The notes below the pieces were generated by a model. The model ran no database searches, had not been told where the DNA came from, and saw only the letters and a list, made by a program, of their open reading frames with translations. Both the position numbers and the translations under genes were made by a program. Source: Bacillota bacterium (lineage in GTDB: Bacteria; Bacillota; Clostridia; Peptostreptococcales; Anaerovoracaceae). From it: a DNA stretch of 6,028 bases. Positions 1-6,028 of this stretch are shown here, piece after piece (position 1 is the stretch's first letter; each line of letters opens with the position of its first letter). The DNA is taken from NCBI GenBank assembly GCA_017538845.1, contig JAFYIC010000097.1, forward strand, positions 1 to 6,028, written 5' to 3'.

Positions 1-696
1 ACTTCTATGTCGTCGTCTATCTCCGGCATCACGTCCACCGACGCGAAGGACGTATGTCTTCTTCCCGATGAATCGAAGGGGGATATCCTCACAAGGCGAT
101 GCACGCCTTTTTCGCTCTTCATATACCCGTAGGCGTTCTCGCCTTCCACCATGATGGTGGCGCTGTTGATACCGCCTTCCTTATCGTCCTGCAGATCGAG
201 AGTTTTGACCTTGTAGCCCTTCTTTTCAGCCCATCTGCAGTACATCCGGAGAAGCATCTCGGCCCAGTCTTTGGCATCCGTGCCGCCGCTTCCGCCGTGT
301 ATGGAAACGATGGCATTGCTGCTGTCATATTCGCCGTTCAGCAGGGTCCTTAACTTCAGGCCCTCCAGCTGTTTTTCAAATCTGCCTGCGCCCGCCAGTA
401 TCTCCGAAGCCATCCCTTCGTCGTCTTCTCCATCTGCCAGTTCTATGAGTTCTTCTATGTCGCTCAGGTCCTTTTCCAGGCCGGCGTACTCGTCCAGCTT
501 GTTCTCGATGCTCTTTTTTTCTTTGAGCACCTTCTGGGCTTTCTCCTGATCTGACCAGTAGTCCTCTTTTTCTGTCTGTACGTTCAGTTCTTCTAGTATT
601 CCCTTCAGCCCTGCCGGGTCAAAGGGACTCACCTGCCTCTTTAAGGCCTGCTCTGTAGGCCGGGAGCTTTCCCTTTAATTCCTCTAACTGTAACAT
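1..696 (-). CDS. prfB: Peptide chain release factor 2 (RF2), 5' part, with programmed +1 frameshift
   Basis: RF2 recognises UGA and UAA in the ribosomal A site and triggers peptide release. The gene begins at ATG 696-694, preceded by AAAAGGAG. The zero frame gives 25 codons (MLQLEELKGKL...) and then meets TGA at 621-619. Reading resumes in the +1 frame at GAC 620-618, so the coding path is complement(1..620, 622..696). About 231 residues are visible: an N-terminal helical domain, then HGGSGGTDAKDWAEMLLRMY, GYKV and GVHRLVRISPF. The SPF tripeptide that reads the stop codon falls at residues 205-207, which I recall as the E. coli RF2 numbering. The catalytic GGQ loop and the C-terminus lie beyond the left edge, so integrity there is unknown. 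RF1 is excluded by SPF and by the frameshift. The gene follows secA by 57 bp with no terminator visible, so co-transcription is likely. Confidence 0.96.
618..634 (-). promoter_or_regulatory. prfB programmed +1 frameshift site with Shine-Dalgarno-like stimulator
   Basis: The slippery site CTTTGAC lies at 624-618 on the minus strand. Codon 25 is CTT and codon 26 is the in-frame UGA, followed by C, the poor termination context typical of this site. An SD-like AGGTGA at 634-629 sits 4 nt before CTT and can pair with the 3' end of 16S rRNA. When RF2 is scarce the ribosome pauses at UGA, slips from CUU to UUU and continues in the RF2 frame, so RF2 limits its own synthesis. The mechanism is established for prfB. 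The stimulator differs from the usual AGGGGG-type element, so efficiency here is uncertain. Confidence 0.93.
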
Positions 697-701
697 GTCT
701 G

Positions 702-709
702 CTCCTTTT
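702..709 (-). promoter_or_regulatory. Ribosome binding site of prfB
   Basis: AAAAGGAG ends 5 nt before ATG 696-694 and supports this start. The whole secA-prfB gap (697-753) shows no stem-loop with a T run and no convincing -35/-10 pair, so prfB probably depends on a transcript coming through secA. Confidence 0.75.
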
Positions 710-753
710 CCGTTATGATGTAAAACTACTGCATGCCGTCTTCCTGCTCCGGA

Positions 754-3507
754 TCATCTTCCGCAGCAGTGCTTGTACTTCTTTCCCGAACCGCACGGAC
801 ACGGATCGTTCCTGCCCACCTTGGGCAGATCCCTCTTCACAGGAGCCTGCTTGTGCTCCCGCTCCGGCACCTGCGTCTGCTTCGGCATATCCGCATCCTG
901 GGAAACTACACGGCCTTCGTCATCTTCGAATTCTTCTTTCACGCCTTCGCCGCTTCCCATTACGTTCTTACGCTGTGCAGATGTCTGTACCGTTATGTTG
1001 TAGCAGTACTTGACTGTTTCTTCCTTGATGGACTGGACCATCAGTTCGAACATGTCGAAACCTTCGTTGGAGTAGGCTGCAGCCGGGTCCTGCTGTCCCA
1101 GAGCTCTCAGGCCTATGCCGCTTTTCAGCTGGTCCATGGCGTCTATATGATCCATCCATTTGTTATCTACGACACGGATGAGGATCATGCGCTCGACTTC
1201 ACGCATCTGCTCTGTCCCGACTTCCTTTTCCTTTTCTTCGTAAAGTCTGTCGAAATCCGCTGTGATGTCGTCAATGAGAGTCTCCTCGTCAAGTTCTGCC
1301 TTCTGTTCGTCTGTATAATTCGTGCCTTTATATTTATCGCATATCTTTTTGAGATTGGTGTCAAGGGTCTCCAGATCCCATTCAGCCGGGTTCTTGGATG
1401 CTACAGTGATCGGACCTGCTGCTTCCTCGATCAGCTCGCGGGTCATATTGCGGATGTATTCCTTCAGGTCTTCGCCGTGGAGCACCATCGCCCTCTGCTC
1501 ATAGATGATCTCCCGCTGTTTGTTCATTACGTTGTCGTACTGGAGCACGTATTTACGTATTCCGAAGTTACGTCCTTCGACCTTCTTCTGAGCGCTTTCT
1601 ATGGACCTGGATATCATCTTCGCTTCTATAGGCTCATCGTCCGCGACCCCGAGTTTTTCAACGATAGACTTCATTCTTTCTCCGCCGAAAAGCCTCATCA
1701 GATCGTCTTCCAGGGATATGCAGAATCTTGATGAACCCGGGTCTCCCTGTCTTCCGGAACGGCCTCGCAGCTGATTGTCTATACGCCTGGATTCGTGCCG
1801 CTCGGTGCCTATGATGCACAGTCCTCCCAGCTCGATGACTTTCTTCTGCTCATCAGCCCGCTCTTCCGTAAATTTCTGATTCAGATCACGGTAGACTTTC
1901 CTGCAGGCGTTCAGTTCCTCATCATCGCTCTGGACAAAGCTTGTGGCGAACTGTATCTGCTCATCGGTGTAGCCCTGCTTTTCCATCTCTTTTCTGGCTT
2001 CAAAATCAGGGTTTCCGCCCAGGATGATGTCGGTACCACGGCCGGCCATGTTGGTGGCTATGGTTATGGCACCCAGCCGCCCTGCCTGAGCGATTATGGC
2101 TGCTTCCTTGTCATGCTGCTTGGCGTTCAGCACGTTGAAATTCTTGATGCCGCGCTTCTTGAGCATGTCTGCTATGAGCTCTGAAATCTCGATGGATATG
2201 GTACCTACCAGCACCGGCTGTCCCGTGCTGTGATGCTCTTCCACAAGGTCGGCTATAGCCTTGTATTTGCCCTTCTGTGTCTTGAAAACAGCGTCTTCGT
2301 AGTCTTCACGGATGACCGGCATATTGGTCGGTATAACGACTACGTCCATGTTATATATGTCTCTGAATTCCTCTTCCTCGGTCTTGGCTGTACCGGTCAT
2401 TCCGGCCAGTTTCTGATACATCCTGAAGTAATTCTGTAGTGTGATGGTGGCCAGAGTCTTGGACTCGGAACGGACCTTGAGATTTTCCTTGGCTTCGATG
2501 GCCTGATGGAGACCGTCGCTGTACCTTCTTCCGAACATGAGACGTCCGGTGAATTCATCGACGATTATGATCTCCCCGTCCTTGACGATATAGTCCACGT
2601 CACGTTTCATTATGGTGTGGGCTTTCAGCGCCTGGAGCACGTGGTGGTTTATCTCCATGTTTTCCGGATCGGAGAAGTTGTCGATACCGAAGTAAGCCTC
2701 GCATTTGGCAACGCCCTGCTCGTTCAGCGCCACCTGCTTGTCCTTCTCCTCAAGGGTATAGTCCTGATCAAGTTTCAGGTCTTTGACGAAGCGGTTGGCT
2801 TTCTTGTAAAGGTCGGTGGATTCATCGCCCCGGCCCGAAATAATGAGCGGCGTCCTCGCTTCATCTATGAGGATGGAGTCCACCTCGTCGACGATAGCGA
2901 AATTCAGCTCTCTCTGAGACATGTCCTCTTCGTAGATGACCATGTTATCTCTCAGATAGTCAAAACCGAATTCGTTGTTCGTTCCGTATGTTATATCCGC
3001 CTGGTAGGCGGCTTTTCTGTCTTCTCCCTCTACTTCGTGGATGACGCATCCCACGGTCATTCCGAGGAAAGTATAGATCTTGCCCATCCACTCGCAGTCA
3101 CGCTTTGCAAGGTAATCGTTGACCGTGACTACGTGTACGCCCTTTCCTTCCAGAGCGTTCAGATATACCGGCAGAGTGGCAACGAGAGTCTTACCTTCAC
3201 CGGTCTTCATCTCAGCTATCCTGCCCTGATGGAGCACGATACCGCCGATGACCTGCACGTGGAAGTGCTTCATTCCCACGCTTCGCCACGCCGCTTCACG
3301 GCATACCGCGAAAGCTTCCGGCAGCAGATCGTCAAGGGTCTCTCCTTCAGCAAGCCGCTGTTTGAATTCCGATGTCTTGGCTCTGAGCTCCTCATCGCTG
3401 AGGGCCTGCATGGCCTCGTCATATGCCTCTACCTGATCGGCTATCTTTTCTACTTTTTTCACTTCTTTGGCGTTAAGATCGCCAAATACTTTTTCAAGTA
3501 CGCCCAT
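754..3507 (-). CDS. secA: Protein translocase subunit SecA (ATPase motor)
   Basis: SecA couples ATP hydrolysis to pushing unfolded preproteins through the SecYEG channel, cycling between cytosol and membrane. The 917-residue protein looks complete. Walker A MKTGEGKT is at 100-107, the SecA signature [16 protein letters not shown] at 127-142, and Walker B DEVD at 207-210 within [20 protein letters not shown]. The preprotein-binding region follows, then motor domain 2 with [10 protein letters not shown] (485-494) and [17 protein letters not shown] (579-595). The helical scaffold and two-helix finger lie around 750-815. A variable linker (about 848-895) leads to a SEC-C zinc motif with Cys 903, 905, 914 and His913/Cys915. 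It is longer than B. subtilis SecA (about 840 residues), mainly from residues about 500-555 and the linker plus zinc tail, as I recall for clostridial SecAs. ATG 3507 has a good SD and gives the canonical N-terminus MGVLEKVFG. The expected finger-tip aromatic residue is Leu803. Confidence 0.99.
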   Translation of the reverse strand: MGVLEKVFGDLNAKEVKKVEKIADQVEAYDEAMQALSDEELRAKTSEFKQRLAEGETLDDLLPEAFAVCREAAWRSVGMKHFHVQVIGGIVLHQGRIAEMKTGEGKTLVATLPVYLNALEGKGVHVVTVNDYLAKRDCEWMGKIYTFLGMTVGCVIHEVEGEDRKAAYQADITYGTNNEFGFDYLRDNMVIYEEDMSQRELNFAIVDEVDSILIDEARTPLIISGRGDESTDLYKKANRFVKDLKLDQDYTLEEKDKQVALNEQGVAKCEAYFGIDNFSDPENMEINHHVLQALKAHTIMKRDVDYIVKDGEIIIVDEFTGRLMFGRRYSDGLHQAIEAKENLKVRSESKTLATITLQNYFRMYQKLAGMTGTAKTEEEEFRDIYNMDVVVIPTNMPVIREDYEDAVFKTQKGKYKAIADLVEEHHSTGQPVLVGTISIEISELIADMLKKRGIKNFNVLNAKQHDKEAAIIAQAGRLGAITIATNMAGRGTDIILGGNPDFEARKEMEKQGYTDEQIQFATSFVQSDDEELNACRKVYRDLNQKFTEERADEQKKVIELGGLCIIGTERHESRRIDNQLRGRSGRQGDPGSSRFCISLEDDLMRLFGGERMKSIVEKLGVADDEPIEAKMISRSIESAQKKVEGRNFGIRKYVLQYDNVMNKQREIIYEQRAMVLHGEDLKEYIRNMTRELIEEAAGPITVASKNPAEWDLETLDTNLKKICDKYKGTNYTDEQKAELDEETLIDDITADFDRLYEEKEKEVGTEQMREVERMILIRVVDNKWMDHIDAMDQLKSGIGLRALGQQDPAAAYSNEGFDMFELMVQSIKEETVKYCYNITVQTSAQRKNVMGSGEGVKEEFEDDEGRVVSQDADMPKQTQVPEREHKQAPVKRDLPKVGRNDPCPCGSGKKYKHCCGR

Positions 3508-3513
3508 TCTCTT

Positions 3514-3519
3514 CCCCCT
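3514..3519 (-). promoter_or_regulatory. Ribosome binding site of secA
   Basis: AGGGGG lies 6 nt before ATG 3507-3505, within the 37-bp gap after the CNNM/CorC gene. No hairpin terminator or clear promoter is visible in that gap, which supports translation of secA from a shared transcript. Confidence 0.7.
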
Positions 3520-3544
3520 GTAAGCTCTTATCTATCCTGCCCGG

Positions 3545-4816
3545 TCATTCCTCTTCATCATCGAGTTCCTCGACGATGAGGTTCATTTCAGTTGCTTTTC
3601 TTTCGCCGCCGCGGGTTATCCTGCCCTTCAGCAGCATATTGCCGAACTTTTCCTCGAACCTGTCACCGACCTCCGGTATCTTGTCAAGGCACATTGCGGC
3701 CCAGCCGTTGGCAGTGACCACGTCCAGTTCTTCGTCTATGCCGAAATAGTCGAGTATCTTGCTCATGTTGGCGCTTCCCATTACCCTGTAGCTGCCGTTC
3801 TGCAGCGGTATTATCTCCTGGGAAACAACCGCGTCATGCTCGTCGTATATTTCACCGACCAGCTCCTCGACTATGTCTTCCATAGTCACGATGCCCTCCG
3901 TACCGCCGTACTCATCCACGATGACGGCGATGTGGGTCTTTATCTGCTGCATCTTCCTGAGAAGCTGCGAGATCTTCATGGACTCGACTACGAATACCAC
4001 CGGTTTTATGATATCGGATATGTCCCTGCCGGTTCCGGCAATGTAGTTGTGGAAATCCTTCTGGTTTATTATCCCCACTATATTGTCCAGATCGTGTTCG
4101 TATACGGGAACTCTGGAGTAGCCGGTCTTTCTGAACAGTTCGGCCACCTCTTCCTCTTTGTAATCTTCAAGATCCACGGCCGTTATATCGACACGGGGCG
4201 TCATTACCTCCTCAGCCGTAAGATCGTTGAATTCTATAGCGTTTTGTATGAGCTCGCTCTGCTCGTTATCTATGCTGCCTTCCGTTTCCGCTTCCTCAAC
4301 TATGGTTATGAGTTCGTCTTCAGTGAAGTTCTGAGTGTTCTCCAGGCGGAAGATCTTAGTCAGCAGTTTCTTCCATCCTGTGAAAACAAAGTTGACCGGA
4401 GTGAGGATCACTGTGAATGCGCGGATAAGCGGCGCTATCGTCAGCGCGAACTTTTCCGCAGATTCCTTGGCAAGACTCTTCGGTGAAATCTCGCCGAAGA
4501 TCAGTACTACCGCAGTTATCACCACAGTAGCGACAGTCGCGCCGTATCTTCCGTAAAGATCTATGAACAGGACGGTCGCTACGGCCGTCATGACTATATT
4601 GACGATATTGTTTCCGATGAGGATCGTGGTCAGCAGTTTGTCGTAGTCGTCAACGAGACCCAGCACCATCCGTGCCCTCTTGTTTCCGTCTGCTGCCATG
4701 TTCTTGATCCTGATCCTGTTAAGTGATGTGAATGCAGTCTCTGAAGCGGAAAAACATGCTGAGCATATCACCAGCACTATTATCGCTATTATCTTTACTA
4801 TCAGATCAGATTCCAT
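3545..4816 (-). CDS. CNNM/CorC (HlyC)-family membrane protein with paired CBS domains, probable Mg2+/Co2+ transporter
   Basis: The 423-residue protein has the full family layout. An N-terminal DUF21/CNNM membrane domain (about 1-190) has hydrophobic segments near 5-25, 62-86, 93-112 and 124-147. It carries family motifs SASETAFTSLNRIRI (23-37), GNNIVNI (68-74) and FGEISPKSLAK (107-117). CBS1 covers about 202-258 (EVMTPRVDI, GYSRVPVYE) and CBS2 about 268-325 (DEYGGTEGIVTMEDIVEELV at 301-320). A CorC_HlyC domain follows (about 335-415), then an acidic tail ELDDEEE. Characterised relatives such as S. aureus MpfA and B. subtilis YhdP act in magnesium tolerance and efflux, with the CBS pair sensing Mg-ATP. 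The old name 'hemolysin' is misleading. ATG 4816 has AAGGAG 4 nt upstream. It lies 37 bp before secA on the same strand. The ion and the direction of transport are inferred from the family only. Confidence 0.93.
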   Translation of the reverse strand: MESDLIVKIIAIIVLVICSACFSASETAFTSLNRIRIKNMAADGNKRARMVLGLVDDYDKLLTTILIGNNIVNIVMTAVATVLFIDLYGRYGATVATVVITAVVLIFGEISPKSLAKESAEKFALTIAPLIRAFTVILTPVNFVFTGWKKLLTKIFRLENTQNFTEDELITIVEEAETEGSIDNEQSELIQNAIEFNDLTAEEVMTPRVDITAVDLEDYKEEEVAELFRKTGYSRVPVYEHDLDNIVGIINQKDFHNYIAGTGRDISDIIKPVVFVVESMKISQLLRKMQQIKTHIAVIVDEYGGTEGIVTMEDIVEELVGEIYDEHDAVVSQEIIPLQNGSYRVMGSANMSKILDYFGIDEELDVVTANGWAAMCLDKIPEVGDRFEEKFGNMLLKGRITRGGERKATEMNLIVEELDDEEE

Positions 4817-4820
4817 CTGT

Positions 4821-4826
4821 CTCCTT
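4821..4826 (-). promoter_or_regulatory. Ribosome binding site of the CNNM/CorC gene
   Basis: AAGGAG lies 4 nt before ATG 4816-4814, and a further GGAG lies just upstream. This supports the start that gives the short hydrophilic MESDL before the first membrane helix. Confidence 0.7.
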
Positions 4827-4853
4827 CTCCGCGTTATGCTTTTTTTGCGGAAA

Positions 4854-4881
4854 GCACACGAAAGCCGAAGCGATCGTGTGC
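4854..4881 (-). terminator. UUCG-capped hairpin between the transpeptidase and CNNM/CorC genes (weak terminator or attenuator)
   Basis: On the minus strand GCACACGA pairs perfectly with TCGTGTGC (8 bp). Inside is a 2x2 mismatch and then a G-C pair closing C(UUCG)G, a very stable tetraloop. The element begins 33 nt after the transpeptidase stop and ends 37 nt before the next ATG. Only TTT follows the stem before CCGC, so it is not a strong intrinsic terminator in this direction. It may reduce read-through or protect an mRNA end. On the plus strand the stem is followed, after GTTATC, by six T, but no plus-strand gene ends here. The stem is certain; the function is inferred. Confidence 0.4.
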
Positions 4882-4914
4882 GTTATCTTTTTTGTCCTTT
4901 TTTCCCTCTTTGTG

Positions 4915-6028
4915 TCAGGGTTGTGTTCCTGTTCCCGGTTCAGGTGACGCCGGAGGCGCTTCCACCGTAACAGTGATTTCCTTTGTGACAGTCCTGTTGT
5001 TGGCGCCCGTGTACTTCAGCGTCGCTGTGATCTGTGAGCCCGGTTTGAACGGCGCCTTTCTGTTCAGCCTTATGGTCACATTCTTTCCGGAATAGTCCTT
5101 TCGTTTCTCATGTACGGTCGTGTACTTGCGTATCTTGCTCTTGGCGGTATCCATCGTATCCCCGCCGTCTGCAGTCGCTCCGCCGATTATGTGGATGTTC
5201 TTAGTTGCCACTTTGATCTTCGCATCACGCCAGCATGTCACACGTATGGTCTTGGTCGTGTACTTATACGGGCTGCTTATGGACCTTACCCTGTATTTCA
5301 CCTTGTAAACGCCCTGCCAGTTGAACCTGAATTCCTTCGCCTTGGCATAGGACAGTTTTATCACTTTCCCTGAAGGGCTGTATACTCTCGTCTTTATAGC
5401 CTTAGTCCTGCTTCCGCTCTTCTGTCTGGCAGTAACTTTATATACGGCATTCTTCGTGTTGAAATTCACGGTCCTGTCGCCCGGCGTCTTCAGCGTCGGC
5501 TTGGAAGTATCCTTCACCCTTACCGTGATTGTCTTCTTTGCGGTACCTCTGCAGTATTTGTCATGACAGGAATATGTGATGTGGTATTTACCTACGGACC
5601 TGGTTGAGAACTTGGCCTTTTTCCATTTGCCATCCACATATTTCCTGACTTTATATACTTTGACTTTGTCCGTCAGATCCTGATAAGCGTTCACGTTCTT
5701 TGCCGTCACGCCTCTCTTCAGATGGTATTTCCTGCCGTATTCGACTGTTTTGACCTTCTTGCTGCTCACCTTGATCACAGGTTTCCTCAGCCTGTAATCA
5801 GGATTGGCCGGATCCGGGTCTGTGGGATCCCACGCCATGCCGCCGTATATTTTGAATCCCTTAGGTTTCCCGAGAGGGCCGGGATTCCCGCTTTCATATA
5901 CGGTCACCTTCGTACCGAGTTTGCAGTTCTCATATATCCACTTTGCGTCCATTACGCACAGTCTGACGCATCCGTGAGATCTGCTGTGTCCCAGCATGTT
6001 ATATTCCTGGGTGGTGCATGTCGCCTTG
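4915..6028 (-). CDS. Secreted L,D-transpeptidase (YkuD family) with basic Ig-like C-terminal repeats, 5' end missing
   Basis: The frame is open to the right edge, so the true start, signal peptide and the first part of the catalytic domain are outside the window; the ATG at 5997 is internal. Upstream in-frame residues read KATCTTQEYN. They run into MLGHSRSHGCVRL, the YkuD active-site motif, with the nucleophilic Cys at codon 5970-5968, then NCKLGTKVTVYES, the domain's end. Such enzymes make 3-3 peptidoglycan cross-links or attach proteins to stem peptides outside the membrane. Counting from that internal Met, residues 55-72 form a Pro/Asp linker (WDPTDPDPANPDY). Residues about 73-346 form three Ig-like beta repeats rich in Lys, Arg, Thr and Tyr, and a Pro-rich tail (APPASPEPGTGTQP) follows. 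No LPXTG sorting signal or C-terminal membrane anchor is present. The catalytic assignment is firm; the role of the tail is unknown. Confidence 0.88.
   Translation of the reverse strand, partial: KATCTTQEYNMLGHSRSHGCVRLCVMDAKWIYENCKLGTKVTVYESGNPGPLGKPKGFKIYGGMAWDPTDPDPANPDYRLRKPVIKVSSKKVKTVEYGRKYHLKRGVTAKNVNAYQDLTDKVKVYKVRKYVDGKWKKAKFSTRSVGKYHITYSCHDKYCRGTAKKTITVRVKDTSKPTLKTPGDRTVNFNTKNAVYKVTARQKSGSRTKAIKTRVYSPSGKVIKLSYAKAKEFRFNWQGVYKVKYRVRSISSPYKYTTKTIRVTCWRDAKIKVATKNIHIIGGATADGGDTMDTAKSKIRKYTTVHEKRKDYSGKNVTIRLNRKAPFKPGSQITATLKYTGANNRTVTKEITVTVEAPPASPEPGTGTQP
4960..5784 (-). other. Three tandem Ig-like repeats encoded in the transpeptidase C-terminal region
   Basis: Residues about 73-163, 164-258 and 259-346 (numbered from Met 5997) each end in a similar strand pattern: GKYHITY...TAKKTITVRV, GVYKVKY...YTTKTIRVT and SQITATLKY...TVTKEITVTV. 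The first resembles the DUF5011/HYR type of bacterial Ig-like fold (GxYxxxYxCxD). By hand count residues 71-346 hold about 70 Lys/Arg against about 16 Asp/Glu. Such domains usually act as spacers or bind wall polymers. Domain borders are my estimate. Confidence 0.55.

Noticed and set aside
119..328. Minus-strand open frame of 69 codons within prfB
   Set aside because: It is an out-of-frame reading of prfB; the true RF2 frame through this stretch gives conserved GGTDAKDWAEM and SPF motifs.
619..621. In-frame TGA in prfB as a sign of a pseudogene or a sequencing error
   Set aside because: The stop sits at codon 26 in CTTTGAC with an SD-like element just upstream, the known autoregulatory frameshift, and the +1 frame gives a well-conserved RF2.
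733..1731. 332-codon open frame on the plus strand opposite the 3' part of secA
   Set aside because: It is in exact codon register with secA on the other strand, so it stays open only because secA rarely uses TTA, CTA and TCA codons there. It has no SD and no recognisable domain.
1795..2439. Two plus-strand open frames (129 and 69 codons) opposite the middle of secA
   Set aside because: They share the same antisense codon register as the larger shadows, have no family motifs, and lie wholly inside conserved secA coding sequence.
3508..3544. Possible terminator or promoter in the CNNM-secA gap
   Set aside because: No inverted repeat with a T run and no paired -35/-10 hexamers; only the secA ribosome binding site is supported.
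2506..3579. 357-codon open frame on the plus strand opposite the 5' half of secA
   Set aside because: Same codon-register shadow of secA. The translation is a reverse-complement image of conserved SecA motifs and has no domain of its own.
3836..4486. 216-codon plus-strand open frame opposite the CNNM/CorC gene
   Set aside because: It is again in register with the real gene, which carries all the family motifs. No SD is visible.
4915..5997. A complete 360-residue protein starting at the ATG at 5997
   Set aside because: The frame is open upstream to the window edge with family-like residues, and this Met lies only nine residues before the catalytic Cys, so it is internal to the YkuD domain.

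Overview
The window looks like part of a low-to-mid G+C Bacillota genome, most likely an anaerobic member of the Clostridia. This rests on four things: the secA-prfB order, a SecA with the clostridial-type middle region and a C-terminal SEC-C zinc motif, purine-rich Shine-Dalgarno sites before each start, and an extracellular L,D-transpeptidase with a WDPTDPDP linker of a kind I associate with Clostridia. I would not name a genus from this sequence.

All four genes are on the minus strand, so they are transcribed from right to left as printed. From 6028 down to 4915 lies the C-terminal part of a secreted L,D-transpeptidase: the end of the YkuD catalytic domain, then about 275 residues of very basic Ig-like repeats. 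A 98-bp gap follows, with a UUCG-capped hairpin and two phased A-tracts. From 4816 to 3545 is a complete CNNM/CorC-type membrane protein (DUF21, two CBS domains, CorC_HlyC domain), probably for magnesium/cobalt homeostasis. After 37 bp comes complete secA (3507 to 754), the ATPase motor of the Sec translocase. After another 57 bp comes the first part of prfB (release factor 2), from 696 off the left edge. It is read through the autoregulatory +1 frameshift at an in-frame UGA.

The short gaps and shared direction suggest that the last three genes are co-transcribed. The hairpin may partly separate the transpeptidase from them. A loose theme is cell-envelope biogenesis (export motor, membrane ion transport, peptidoglycan cross-linking) with a translation factor attached to secA, as in many Bacillota. 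No mobile element, CRISPR array, tRNA or rRNA was seen. I found no clearly new system. The least ordinary items are the basic Ig-repeat tail of the transpeptidase, the divergent Shine-Dalgarno stimulator at the prfB frameshift, and a Leu at the expected SecA two-helix-finger tip.
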